Assembly: GCA_029391995.1 (NCBI GenBank)
Contig: CP113924.1
Coordinates: 837,001-901,000, forward strand
Length of the DNA: 64,000 nt
DNA from: Streptococcaceae bacterium ESL0729
GTDB taxonomy: Bacteria > Bacillota > Bacilli > Lactobacillales > Streptococcaceae
Direction: 5' to 3'
The position numbers were made by a program, and so were the translations under genes. The notes under the pieces are model-generated. The model was not told the origin of the DNA and searched no databases. It was given only the letters and a program-made list of their open reading frames with translations. Shown here in pieces: positions 18,316 to 26,962 of the stretch (position 1 is the stretch's first letter; the number at the start of each line of letters is the position of its first letter).

Positions 18316-18752
18316 TTTATCTCCTCTAAAAAGGTATTGAGGTTTTCCAAGCCAGTTTGGAGGATTTTTACAGAATCATCCGGTAAACCGGCAACCAAAC
18401 GTTTGACCATCTCCCGGTGAAACTTCTTATGCAGGCGGTAAAGTAGTCTACCTCGGCTGGTCAAGGATACATTGACCACTCGTCTGTCGCTTTCACTTCG
18501 GTAACGCTCAATATAACCTTTTTTCTCCAATCGATTTAAGGATACGGTTATGGTTCCTACCGTTACCATCAAATCCTTAGCTATGTCACTTGGCGTTGTA
18601 ACTTTTGCCTCACCAATGCTATCGATAGTGTGCATTTCCTTTATTGAAACATCTGAGAATTGTGACGATTGCAGGCTTGCTTCTTCAATAATTAAAACAT
18701 TATTGAAGATATGCGTAAGATATCCATTGATTTTTGTGTAATCTATAGCCAA
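18312..18752 (-). CDS. fabT: MarR-family fatty-acid repressor FabT
   Basis: This winged-helix repressor controls the fab cluster, with long-chain acyl-ACP as co-repressor. The product is about 146 residues. [60 protein letters not shown] form the helix-turn-helix and wing and closely match streptococcal FabT. There is no ATG; two TTG codons two apart are candidates. The one at 18752 is better spaced from AAAGGAG and matches the short N-terminus of the family. Its promoter and operators lie immediately upstream. Confidence 0.93.
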   Translation of the reverse strand: MAIDYTKINGYLTHIFNNVLIIEEASLQSSQFSDVSIKEMHTIDSIGEAKVTTPSDIAKDLMVTVGTITVSLNRLEKKGYIERYRSESDRRVVNVSLTSRGRLLYRLHKKFHREMVKRLVAGLPDDSVKILQTGLENLNTFLEEIK

Positions 18753-18778
18753 ACACAATCTCCTTTATTTATTATAAT

Positions 18779-18896
18779 TTTGATTATCAAACTATTTGAC
18801 CATCAAATTATATCAAGATGTATGAAGGCTGTCAATATATCTTTAAAAATTACTTTGATTATCAAATGATTTGATAATCAAACTTTGACATTCAAA
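18779..18896. promoter_or_regulatory. Divergent fabT / fabX-like control region with five FabT-type palindromes
   Basis: TTTGATTATCAAA at 18779-18791, TTTGACCATCAAA at 18795-18807, TTTGATTATCAAA at 18854-18866, TTTGATAATCAAA at 18870-18882 and TTTGACATTCAAA at 18884-18896. The second overlaps the fabT -10 and the fifth overlaps the -35 of the divergent gene, so both promoters should be repressed by FabT. Confidence 0.88.
18807..18835 (-). promoter_or_regulatory. fabT promoter
   Basis: Consensus TTGACA (18835-18830) and TATAAT (18812-18807) with a 17-base spacer on the minus strand. The -10 overlaps a FabT box, which fits autoregulation. Confidence 0.85.
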
Positions 18897-18912
18897 TAAA
18901 GTTTGCTAAAAT
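18885..18912 (+). promoter_or_regulatory. Promoter of the FabX-like gene
   Basis: TTGACA (18885-18890) and TAAAAT (18907-18912) with a 16-base spacer, about 70 bases before the start codon. The -35 lies within the fifth FabT box. Confidence 0.75.
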
Positions 18913-18984
18913 AGATTGTGTGGTTTATTTCATTCACATGATAAAACCATCAAATAATTTTACAAATTTGAATAAGGAAGAAAA

Positions 18985-20082
18985 ATGAAACTACCAGAAT
19001 TAAAAATAGGTGATTTAACTGCCAAAATCCCAATTATACAAGGGGGAATGGGGATTGGAATTTCCCTCAATCGTCTTGCAGGATCTGTTGCTGCCCAGGG
19101 TGGAATTGGGATTCTCTCAACTGCACAAATTGGTTATCAGGAGGAGGGTTTTAAACGTTCTTCGGTCAGAACCAACTTAAAAGCCATTAAAACTCAGCTT
19201 GATAAGGCACGTAGTTTTGCCCAGGGTGGAATTCTTGGGTTTAATGTAATGGTAGCAAGTTTTCGCTATGATGATGTGGTCAAGGCAACCGTTGAGGCTG
19301 GGGCTGATGTCATTATTTCAGGGGCTGGTCTACCCATGAACCTGCCTGAACTTGTTGGAAATGCGAAAACCAGGATTGCTCCAATCGTCTCATCTGTTAA
19401 GGCGGCTAAGATTATCCTCCGTAACTGGGCTAAAAAATATAATAGGACAGCTGATTTTGTCGTGATTGAAGGACCTAAGGCAGGGGGCCACCTTGGTTTT
19501 AAGGCTGACCAAATCGAAGAGGCCATCCTTACCATGGATGAGGAGGTTGTAAAAATCATTGAGCATGTCAGGGAGTATGAGGAAAAATTCAACCAATCAA
19601 TTCCTGTTATCTTTGCTGGTGGTGTTTGGAACCGAAGTGATATCGACCACTATCTAAGCCTTGGATGCTCTGGAGTCCAGATGGCTACACGTTTTATCGG
19701 AACTGAGGAATGTGATGCCCCAGATGACTTCAAAGACCGCTTTCTTAAGGCAACAGAAGATGATATCCACCTAACGACATCACCTGTTGGCCTTCCGGGG
19801 CGTGCCATTGATAATAAATTTACTGAAATAATTACCAAGGGAGCTCCTGCCTACAAGGCCCAAGAAGACCCTAAAACTCCGATTATCCCCATTGCTGGCT
19901 GCCTCAACTGCCTGCAAAAGAAATTGTGTGACAGAAAAACCATTCCCTACTGCATCAGTGAGGCCCTCCTCAACTCTGTTGAACATAATACAGATATGGG
20001 ACTTATCTTCTCAGGGTCAAATGGTTACCGAATCAATGAAATCACAACGGTTAAGGCAATTTTTGACGAACTCAAAGGATAA
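18985..20082 (+). CDS. FMN-dependent nitronate-monooxygenase-family enzyme with a Cys cluster, FabX/UfaA-like
   Basis: This is a 365-residue TIM-barrel flavoprotein. PIIQGGMGIGISLNRLAG opens the barrel, VVIEGPKAGGHLGF carries the catalytic histidine typical of FabK and its relatives, and PVIFAGGVWNRSDID plus GVQMATRFIGTEEC bind the FMN phosphate. Beyond FabK it has a C-terminal extension with Cys306-x2-Cys309-x5-Cys315-x7-Cys323, resembling the [4Fe-4S] site of Helicobacter FabX, which makes the cis-3 double bond for unsaturated fatty acids. Neisseria UfaA belongs to the same family. It occupies the position where streptococci have fabM and sits under FabT boxes. The role in unsaturated fatty-acid synthesis is inferred; a second enoyl reductase is the main alternative. 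Start chosen at ATG after AAGGAAG. Confidence 0.8.
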   Translation: MKLPELKIGDLTAKIPIIQGGMGIGISLNRLAGSVAAQGGIGILSTAQIGYQEEGFKRSSVRTNLKAIKTQLDKARSFAQGGILGFNVMVASFRYDDVVKATVEAGADVIISGAGLPMNLPELVGNAKTRIAPIVSSVKAAKIILRNWAKKYNRTADFVVIEGPKAGGHLGFKADQIEEAILTMDEEVVKIIEHVREYEEKFNQSIPVIFAGGVWNRSDIDHYLSLGCSGVQMATRFIGTEECDAPDDFKDRFLKATEDDIHLTTSPVGLPGRAIDNKFTEIITKGAPAYKAQEDPKTPIIPIAGCLNCLQKKLCDRKTIPYCISEALLNSVEHNTDMGLIFSGSNGYRINEITTVKAIFDELKG

Positions 20083-20108
20083 AAAAGATAGGTTTTCCTA
20101 TCTTTTTT
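20081..20108 (+). terminator. Terminator of the FabX-like gene
   Basis: Perfect arms AAAAAAGATAGG and CCTATCTTTTTT around a 4-base loop, starting at the stop codon. Confidence 0.9.
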
Positions 20109-20178
20109 AGTTTTCAGCTTTTTTATTCCTAGCTATTTTGCTAAAATTAGCCTTGTAAATAATTAAATGGAGAAGATA

Positions 20179-21123
20179 ATGGCAAATTTAAGAGCAAGTT
20201 TTATTGGACACACCTATGACAATCCTTTTATGAACGCATCAGGTGTTCACTGTATGGATTCCTTAGAACTAGACCAGCTGGCAGAATCACAGGCTGGATC
20301 ATTTGTTACCAAATCAGCGACCCAAGAAGCCCGTCTTGGAAATCCAGAACCTCGTTATGTTAATCTGGACCTTGGAAGCATTAACTCCATGGGTCTTCCC
20401 AACAAGGGACTTGATTATTACCTTGATTATGCCATTAAAAGGCAAGAAGCTTATCCAAATTCACCTTTTGTCATGAGTGTTGCTTCATACAAGGGCTTTG
20501 ATGAGTATGTCGAAAACATGAGAACAATTCAAGATAGCGACTATACAGGGCTTGTTGAGCTTAATCTTTCTTGTCCAAATGTTCCTGGAAAACCTCAAAT
20601 GGCCTATGATTTTGAGGATACTGAAAAACTTCTCAAGGAGATTTTCGCCTTCTATACCAAGCCTTTTGGAGTTAAACTTCCACCTTACTTTGACATCATG
20701 CACTTTGATAAGATTGCTAGCGTCCTTAATCAATTTGACTTAAAATTTGTTAACTGCGTTAATTCAATCGGTAACGGCCTTTATATTGATGAGGCTACAG
20801 ACACTGTTGTCATCAAGCCAAAGGGTGGTTTTGGAGGAATCGGGGGCGAATATATTAAACCTACAGCTCTTGCCAATGTCCGTGCCCTTAAAGAACGTCT
20901 GAATCCAAGTATCGAAATCATTGGAACTGGTGGAATTATAAATGGGCGTGATGCTTATGAACACCTACTTTGCGGGGCTTCCATGCTACAAGTTGGAACC
21001 CAGCTTCAAAAAGAAGGACTCGGTGTGTTTGACCGCCTGAACCAAGAACTTCTTGAAATCCTTGAAGCCAAAGGATTTGATTCAATTGATGACTTCAAAG
21101 GAAAACTCAAGACCATTGACTAA
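20179..21123 (+). CDS. pyrDA: Dihydroorotate dehydrogenase, class 1A (fumarate-dependent)
   Basis: This cytosolic FMN enzyme oxidises dihydroorotate to orotate with fumarate as acceptor. The product is 314 residues and very like lactococcal Pyr[13 protein letters not shown] at the N-terminus, [35 protein letters not shown] with the active-site cysteine, and [27 protein letters not shown] at the FMN phosphate site are all present. The ATG at 20179 has GGAG 6 bases upstream; an ATG four codons earlier forms part of that ribosome site. It stands alone with its own terminator. Confidence 0.95.
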   Translation: MANLRASFIGHTYDNPFMNASGVHCMDSLELDQLAESQAGSFVTKSATQEARLGNPEPRYVNLDLGSINSMGLPNKGLDYYLDYAIKRQEAYPNSPFVMSVASYKGFDEYVENMRTIQDSDYTGLVELNLSCPNVPGKPQMAYDFEDTEKLLKEIFAFYTKPFGVKLPPYFDIMHFDKIASVLNQFDLKFVNCVNSIGNGLYIDEATDTVVIKPKGGFGGIGGEYIKPTALANVRALKERLNPSIEIIGTGGIINGRDAYEHLLCGASMLQVGTQLQKEGLGVFDRLNQELLEILEAKGFDSIDDFKGKLKTID

Positions 21124-21131
21124 TATAAAAT

Positions 21132-21163
21132 AAAAAAAGTACCTGAATATCAGGTACTTTTTT
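21132..21163. terminator. Bidirectional terminator after pyrDA
   Basis: Perfect arms AAAAAAAGTACCTG and CAGGTACTTTTTT with a 5-base loop. It serves pyrDA on the plus strand and the 51-residue gene on the minus strand. Confidence 0.9.
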
Positions 21164-21317
21164 ATTTATTGAAAATCTTTGGACCCTTTCTCATATTGGT
21201 CCTGGCATTTTTAGGAGCTGGCATGGTTTTTGAACGACCACCACCCTGCTTATTTTTAATGATTTCAGCCATTTTTTCCTTGGTTGTTAACTCTTTTTTG
21301 CTTGTAACTTGTGACAT
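21162..21317 (-). CDS. Small basic protein of 51 residues, unknown function
   Basis: The product begins MSQVTSKKELTTKEKMAEII and ends with a Lys/Arg/Gly-rich tail (KNKQGGGRSKTMP, then RKGPKIFNK). The ATG has GAGG 6 bases upstream and the frame ends inside a terminator, which supports a real gene. The composition suggests nucleic-acid or ribosome binding, but no family is recognised with confidence. It lies convergent to pyrDA and opposite a longer plus-strand frame that lacks such signals. Confidence 0.7.
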   Translation of the reverse strand: MSQVTSKKELTTKEKMAEIIKNKQGGGRSKTMPAPKNARTNMRKGPKIFNK

Positions 21318-21524
21318 ACCTTACCTCTATTATTCGACTCCCCCAAATTTAAACTTTATTCAAAGAAGCCCTCTTCTATATTTCATCCTATTCTATCACT
21401 TTTACAAGCATTCGTCTGTAAAATTAGAGGACTTTCTTGAAATAAATTCTGGTCTTACCTAAAGTTCTTCTAAAAGTCTAAATATTGATATAATAAGTAT
21501 CACAAACTTACAAAGGAGATATTA

Positions 21525-22415
21525 ATGGCGCGTGGGAAAAATATCCAACTTTTTTTAATGGATGGAACACCTAAGGGAAGAATAAAGTGCACTCTAGCAA
21601 ACTGGACAGGGCTTGCCTATAAGATTCCAAGGACTGAACTTGACCGAGCAAAAGACATCGACTTTCTCAATCAAAGCGGAATCTATTTTCTATTTGGTAA
21701 GTCTGATGAAGACAATCAAGGAATTATCTATGTCGGCCAAGCTGGTCTTCGGAAAAACGGAAATGGAATTTTAAATCGCCTTTTTGAACACCGAAGAAAT
21801 CTAGACAAGGATTATTGGACTGAGGCACTGGTACTCACGACCTCAAATGATACCTTTGGTCCTACTGAAATAAGTTACCTGGAAAATCAATTTACTAAAC
21901 TTGCTCGCGATAATAATCGTTATCTTGTTAAAAACGGGATAGAGCCAAGCCTAGGGCATGTAACCGAAGAAAAAGAATCAGAACTTGAGGAATACATTGA
22001 CTATGCTAAGATTATAACAGGTGTACTGGGCTATAGGGTATTTGAACCCCTAATAGAATCGGATTTTCAAGAAATTAAGACAGAAGCAATTGATGATGGC
22101 CCCCTTTTAAAATTAAAATTCAAACCACGTAATGAAAAACAAATAGAGGCTTGTGGTAAACAAACCAGCGAGGGATTTGTTGTCCTTAAAGGAAGTAAAC
22201 TGCGTGCAAAAACAGCTCCTTCAATGGTTAAAGGAGCCCTCCTTATGCGAAAAAAAGTTAAAATCAATAATCAAAAATTTATTCTCTTAGAAGACGTCCT
22301 ATTTACAAGCCCTTCAACTGCTGCATCATTTATTACAGGCAGTTCTGTTAATGGACGAGATGTTTGGAAAGATGAGCAAGATAGATCAATAAATGACCTT
22401 GAGCAAGATCAATAA
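21525..22415 (+). CDS. GIY-YIG nuclease family protein with DUF4357-like C-terminal domain
   Basis: The product is 296 residues long. The GIY-YIG core is visible as SGIYFLF (residues 51-57), GIIYVGQAG (67-74), an arginine in ILNRLFEHR and the catalytic glutamate in ISYLENQF. The C-terminal part (about 195-285), with GFVVLKGSKLRAKTAPSM and a final FTSPSTAASFITG-S-S-VNG, resembles DUF4357. Proteins of this layout are often found next to type I restriction systems, as here. The role in defence is unproven. The start has AAAGGAG 9 bases upstream. Confidence 0.82.
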   Translation: MARGKNIQLFLMDGTPKGRIKCTLANWTGLAYKIPRTELDRAKDIDFLNQSGIYFLFGKSDEDNQGIIYVGQAGLRKNGNGILNRLFEHRRNLDKDYWTEALVLTTSNDTFGPTEISYLENQFTKLARDNNRYLVKNGIEPSLGHVTEEKESELEEYIDYAKIITGVLGYRVFEPLIESDFQEIKTEAIDDGPLLKLKFKPRNEKQIEACGKQTSEGFVVLKGSKLRAKTAPSMVKGALLMRKKVKINNQKFILLEDVLFTSPSTAASFITGSSVNGRDVWKDEQDRSINDLEQDQ

Positions 22416-22502
22416 AAACACCCCGACAAATAATTTATTGGGGTATCAATGATAATTTTTCAGTAACTTTTAATTCTTTAAAACTATAAGCGGATATTTT
22501 TT

Positions 22503-22539
22503 AAATGGCTATTATTCTACTGTAGAGTAATAGCCATTT
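22503..22539 (-). terminator. Long hairpin at the end of hsdR
   Basis: Arms AAATGGCTATTA and TAATAGCCATTT are perfect over 12 bases and continue inward as TCTAC/GTAGA. The structure includes the hsdR stop codon. A TTTT run follows on the minus strand. Confidence 0.7.
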
Positions 22540-25500
22540 TCTTCAGCCGCAAATAAATAATTATTACTTATTTCCTCATCACTATAACTTCCTTCGCCTG
22601 CATCAGCCCACATCTCTGCTTGACGCAGAACTGTTTTAAGAGCCTCCACTTGCTCTTCTGGCGGATACTTATACTTACGGAGAAGACGTTTAATCATCCT
22701 GCGCATTCCCGCACGTGTAGATTCCTTCAACTGCCAGTCAATGGTTCTGTTTTTCCTAAGCATGTCAGTCAATTCATGTACCATATTCAACAATTGGTCA
22801 TTATTATAAAAATCTTTTACGGCTTTAGGTTGGGTTAAAGCATCGTAGAAAGCCTGTTCTTCAGGAGTTAAATTTAACTCATTTGCCTCCCTACTAAGTT
22901 TAACCATATCTTTTGCCATGTCCATAAGCTCTTTAATAACCTCTTCATTAGTCAAAAGACCATTTATGTAAGTATTCATAGCACGGCTAAGTTTGTCAGA
23001 AAATTTTTCTGACTGAACCAGGTTAATTCGCTGATAGATTCTTATTTGCTCAACCAAGAGTTTTTTCAGGATCTCCACAGCAATATTTTTCTCCTTCATC
23101 TTAGAAACTTCTTCTAGAAATTTGGAATCAAAAAGAGAAAAATCACTGTCCGCTGTAGAAAAAAGATTAATGACACCCTTGGTGTGGATACTGGCCTCAA
23201 TCAGATTATTAATTCTTTCATTAATTTCCCTGAAAGAAAGAGGCTTATCTGCTCCCGTAATTCGAGTGAGGAGAGTTCGGACCGCTTCAAAATAAGCAAG
23301 TTCATAGCGCTCTTCAGGCCTTAAAAGCGAGCTACATAGGGAAGCTGCTTGACGAAGTAGAGTAGCCTCCCGAATAAATCTCTCTTTTTCATCCTGCCTT
23401 TGTGGGGCCAGAAGAAAATTTGTCCCTCCACTGATAAGTCGACTACGAGCCAAATCAGTAGTACTAGCAGCGAACATACCTGAGTAATCATACCCACAGA
23501 GAAGCTCCCGACAACATTCAAGTTTTTCCTTAAATCTTGGAAGAGCTGTTTTTGCGATATCCGGATCACCAAAGTTCCCCTTGTCTCGTTTGGTATAGTC
23601 ATTCATAGCCTCTTTAAGTGCCCCTGCTATACCAATATAGTCAACAACTAGACCCCCTACCTTTTCTCCATAAACCCGGTTTACACGAGCAATAGCCTGC
23701 ATCAAATTATGACCCTTCATCGGCTTATAGACATACATGGTCGCAAGACTCGGGACATCAAAACCAGTCAGCCACATGTCAACGACAATGGCAATCTTAA
23801 AGGGATCTTCATTGTCCTTAAATTTCCTGGCCATCTCATTTTTATGGTGCTTATTTCCAACTATTTCATGCCAATTTTCCGGGTCATTATTGTTTGAAGT
23901 CATTACAACTCCAATCTTTTCTTTCCAAGAAGGTCTGAGTTCTAACATTCTCTTATAAATCTTCATGGCAATTGGCCGAGAATAGGCAACAACCATGGCC
24001 TTACCAGTAAGCTCATTTTCCCGGAAGTTCTCATAATGATCTATAATATCTTTAACCAAGGCGTCAACCGTCTGATCAGCGCCTAAAATAGACTCCAAAC
24101 GACCCAACTCACGCTTACTTCTCTCAATAGCGTATTCTTCAGCCTCATCTGCCATCAGGGCGTATTCATCATCAATTTTTCTGAGAATATTATCATCCAG
24201 GTTGAGATGGATAACCCGACTTTCATAAAAGACTGGACGAGTAGCCCGGTCTTCCACAGCCTGGGTCATATCATAGATATCAATATAGTCTCCAAAAACT
24301 TCAGTTGTAGACTTGTCCTTAGCAGAAATTGGTGTTCCTGTAAAACCAATATATGTCGCATTTGGCAGCTGGTCACGAATGATACGGGCTGTTCCAACTG
24401 TGATTTTACCAGTCTTTGCATCTACTTTTTCTCTGAGTCCATATTGTCCCCTATGGGCTTCATCAGCCATAACGACTATATTTCTTCTTTCTGAGAGAGG
24501 TTCATCAAGCTCCTCAAACTTTTGCATGGTGGTAAAGATAATACCATTGGCCTTACGGTCGGAAAGGAGGTTTTTTAGATGTTCTCGGCTTCCAGCTTGA
24601 ATTGGTTCCTGCCGTAAGAAATCTTTACATTTTGAAAACTGACTGAAGAGCTGGTTGTCCAAATCATTCCGATCAGTTATAACAACAACCGTTGGTGACC
24701 CCATAACTTCTTGAAGTTCATGGGTATAAAAGACCATGGAAAGAGATTTTCCGCTTCCTTGAGTATGCCAGAAGACCCCTCCTTTTCCACGATCTTTCCC
24801 CTCGGTTTCTGCTGCATGTTCTGTAGACACCACAGCCTTATTAACTGCATAATACTGATGATAAGCCGCAAGAATTTTGGTATCGCCAGAAAAACAGATG
24901 AAATTCTTTAAAATATTTAAGAAACGTTTTTTATCGAATATCCCTTCAACTAGTGTATCCCATTGGGCATGCTGAGTATTTTCATAACTCCCGTCAATAG
25001 TTTTCCATTCCATATAACGATCTTCATTTGCAGTAATAGTACCAGCCTTAGATGTTGCAAGGTCTGTCGTTACTGAAAAAGCATTATAGGAAAAAAGACC
25101 TGGAATTTCTTTTTGATAGGTCTTAAGCTGAAGGTAGGCATCATAAAAATCTGTACTTGTTCTAGATGGACTTTTTAATTCAAATACAACAAGTGGTAGT
25201 CCATTTAAAAATACAATTATATCTGGCCTTTTTTCACTATTTTCTATTACTGTCCATTGATTAATGACTTTGAATGAGTTTAGGTCAATATTTTCATAGT
25301 CGACAAGCTTAACAAGCGAATATCTTTCCTCATTCCCATCGAAATAAGAAACTTCAACTCCATTTTGGATCCAATCCGTAACTAACTTATTTTTCTCAAT
25401 TAAACTTCCAAGTCCCAATCGTGTTATTTTGCTAAGAGCTTCATTAATTGCATCTTGAGGAAGAGATGCATTTATTCTTTCAAGTGATGAAATAAGATCA

Positions 25501-25622
25501 GCAAGATAATAAGGTTCACGGTAATCCCTTTCAATATCAGGGCCATGTAAATAATCATAGCCTAGATGTTGTTCAAACAACTCAATCATAGCATTTTCAT
25601 ACTTATCTTCAGTAAAATACAT
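22512..25622 (-). CDS. hsdR: Type I restriction enzyme, R (translocase/endonuclease) subunit
   Basis: This subunit translocates DNA and cuts unmodified sites in complex with HsdM and HsdS. The product is 1036 residues, full length. The PD-ExK nuclease site is RPDIIVFLNGLPLVVFELKSP (Asp134, Glu148, Lys150). The helicase core has Walker A QGSGKS (289-293), DEAH (387-390) and ARVNRVYG near residue 650 as motif VI. No frameshift is seen, so the system should be active. It lies beyond the split hsdS and has its own start region. Confidence 0.96.
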   Translation of the reverse strand: MYFTEDKYENAMIELFEQHLGYDYLHGPDIERDYREPYYLADLISSLERINASLPQDAINEALSKITRLGLGSLIEKNKLVTDWIQNGVEVSYFDGNEERYSLVKLVDYENIDLNSFKVINQWTVIENSEKRPDIIVFLNGLPLVVFELKSPSRTSTDFYDAYLQLKTYQKEIPGLFSYNAFSVTTDLATSKAGTITANEDRYMEWKTIDGSYENTQHAQWDTLVEGIFDKKRFLNILKNFICFSGDTKILAAYHQYYAVNKAVVSTEHAAETEGKDRGKGGVFWHTQGSGKSLSMVFYTHELQEVMGSPTVVVITDRNDLDNQLFSQFSKCKDFLRQEPIQAGSREHLKNLLSDRKANGIIFTTMQKFEELDEPLSERRNIVVMADEAHRGQYGLREKVDAKTGKITVGTARIIRDQLPNATYIGFTGTPISAKDKSTTEVFGDYIDIYDMTQAVEDRATRPVFYESRVIHLNLDDNILRKIDDEYALMADEAEEYAIERSKRELGRLESILGADQTVDALVKDIIDHYENFRENELTGKAMVVAYSRPIAMKIYKRMLELRPSWKEKIGVVMTSNNNDPENWHEIVGNKHHKNEMARKFKDNEDPFKIAIVVDMWLTGFDVPSLATMYVYKPMKGHNLMQAIARVNRVYGEKVGGLVVDYIGIAGALKEAMNDYTKRDKGNFGDPDIAKTALPRFKEKLECCRELLCGYDYSGMFAASTTDLARSRLISGGTNFLLAPQRQDEKERFIREATLLRQAASLCSSLLRPEERYELAYFEAVRTLLTRITGADKPLSFREINERINNLIEASIHTKGVINLFSTADSDFSLFDSKFLEEVSKMKEKNIAVEILKKLLVEQIRIYQRINLVQSEKFSDKLSRAMNTYINGLLTNEEVIKELMDMAKDMVKLSREANELNLTPEEQAFYDALTQPKAVKDFYNNDQLLNMVHELTDMLRKNRTIDWQLKESTRAGMRRMIKRLLRKYKYPPEEQVEALKTVLRQAEMWADAGEGSYSDEEISNNYLFAAEENGYYSTVE

Positions 25623-25755
25623 CCCATCTCCTCCTTCGCTCTTTAATTAATTAGCTTATAACCCTTCTTCCCACGACAAAAAGACCATACGCATATACTT
25701 TTTTTCCTTTATTATAGCAGGAATTATAGCTTATGGCCTAAAAAAGCTTTGAAAC

Positions 25756-25772
25756 GGTAAATCATCATTTAG
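25756..25772 (+). repeat. hsdS inversion site 1 (start of the inverted C-terminal half)
   Basis: GGTAAATCATCATTTAG, identical to the copy at 28007-28023 and inverted relative to those at 26404 and 28660. In the reading frame of the inverted hsdS half it encodes Val-Asn-His-His-Leu. Confidence 0.88.
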
Positions 25773-26395
25773 AAGAAATTCTCAGAATTCATTTTAGAAA
25801 TTTGTTGAAAACAGAGCCATTAGAAACACACTCACTAAAAGATCTAGCAACTATTATAGATAACAGAGGAAAAACACCTCCTTTATGTCCCTATAGTTCA
25901 TTCCCACTGATAGATGTTCGAACTTTAAGTGGGGACACAAGGATTATTGATTATAAAAATGCTCAAAAGTTTATAGACGAAGAAACTTTTAATAATTGGT
26001 TCCGAAGCGGTCATCCCCATCGTTATGACACTTTGATATCGACAGTTGGAAGTATTGGCTTGTTAAAAATGTTTTTGGAGGAGAAGGGGACAATTGCTCA
26101 AAATATTGTTGCGCTGCGTCCTAAATATGGCAATGGCATATTCCTTTATCAACTGTTAAAAAATTTACAGAAAAAGATACAAGCATATGACATTGGGTCA
26201 GTTCAACCAAGTATAAAAGTGACTCAATTCATGAGAGAAACAGTAGAAATTCCAATCATTGAGTATGTAACCTCCTGGGAAAATGAAGTCGAAGCTCTGG
26301 TTTTGCAGATCGAAAACAATTCTAAGGAAATAGGATTTTTGGAAGACCTTCGTGATACATTGCTTCCAAAACTTATCTCCGGCAGAATTTTTTAA
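25760..26395 (+). pseudogene. Silent inverted C-terminal half of a second hsdS (TRD2 cassette)
   Basis: The frame is open from inversion site 1 (Asn-His-His-Leu-Glu-Glu-Ile-Leu) to the TAA at 26393-26395. It encodes about 211 residues: SLKDLATIIDNRGKTPP (a typical HsdS TRD start), a DNA-recognition domain, and the C-terminal conserved helix ending LRDTLLPKLISGRIF. It lies opposite to the other hsd genes and has no good start codon or ribosome site; only TTG codons occur at 25802-25807. It is best read as a stored recombination cassette. Inverting 25756-26420 would join it in frame to the N-terminal half at 26397-26951. Confidence 0.88.
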
Positions 26396-26419
26396 ACTAA
26401 GCCACTAAATGATGATTTA
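26393..26419. repeat. 27-base inverted repeat, copy A (with 28009-28035)
   Basis: These 27 bases are the perfect reverse complement of 28009-28035. The element covers the end of the C-terminal cassette, the stop of the N-terminal half and the shared Asn-His-His-Leu core. Both copies mark the boundaries where inverted halves end. Confidence 0.92.
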
Positions 26420-26951
26420 TCTTCCTGTTCTTCTCAATTTTATCATCAAGTATAGATAACGTATCTCCGATAGATTTCTGAATTGCTAGTGATGGAAGAG
26501 GTATTTCCAACTCCTCAATCATTTTTTTAGTTAAGGCTTTACGAGTTGCACCAGCTGAGGAAAGCTGCAACATCAAGCTTTTGACGTACTGGAGAAAATA
26601 AAAAATATACCTATTATCTGCTACAGAATCATCGGGCCGTATAATCATAACATGTTGGTTAACTCTAGCAGGAAGATATTCATTAGGAACTATGCAACAT
26701 CTTGCCACGGAATCCCCAGTAATATTCAATAATATATCTCCCGAACACACTTCTACATTATTTAACTTATTAGCTTGAATATCATCAATAAATGCCAATC
26801 CACTTTTATCAAAAGCAAAATCTAAAATATTTTGACTGCGAATCAATGCTATTCCAGAAGGTTTATAAGCACTTTTACCCCCAGTTGGAGTTGCGCCACT
26901 ACTAATCTTTGTACAAATCGTGCCTAGCTTTACGATTTTCCACTTGGTCAT
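26397..26951 (-). CDS. N-terminal half of a second HsdS specificity subunit (TRD1 plus central helix)
   Basis: The product is 184 residues: TRD1 (WKIVKLGTICTKISSGATPTGG to about residue 155) and the conserved central helix LSILDDKIEKNRKINHHL, after which two codons and a TAG end the frame. The stop comes directly from the inverted repeat, so this is half an HsdS in the present orientation. Half-size S proteins can dimerise in other systems, so it might still be functional. The start has AGGAAAA upstream. It follows the recombinase gene by 11 bases. Confidence 0.9.
   Translation of the reverse strand: MTKWKIVKLGTICTKISSGATPTGGKSAYKPSGIALIRSQNILDFAFDKSGLAFIDDIQANKLNNVEVCSGDILLNITGDSVARCCIVPNEYLPARVNQHVMIIRPDDSVADNRYIFYFLQYVKSLMLQLSSAGATRKALTKKMIEELEIPLPSLAIQKSIGDTLSILDDKIEKNRKINHHLVA
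26404..26422 (-). repeat. hsdS inversion site 2
   Basis: CTAAATGATGATTTATCTT on the plus strand, identical over 19 bases to 28660-28678 and inverted relative to 25756 and 28007. It encodes Lys-Ile-Asn-His-His-Leu on the minus strand. Confidence 0.88.
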
Positions 26952-26962
26952 TGAATATTTTC

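Noticed and set aside
21169-21462. Plus-strand 97-codon open frame after pyrDA
   Set aside because: It starts inside the pyrDA terminator, has no ribosome site, and lies opposite the better supported 51-residue minus-strand gene.
25802-26395. Plus-strand HsdS-like frame as an expressed gene with a TTG start
   Set aside because: No ribosome site is present, and the frame runs open back into the inversion repeat. It is better explained as a silent C-terminal cassette.
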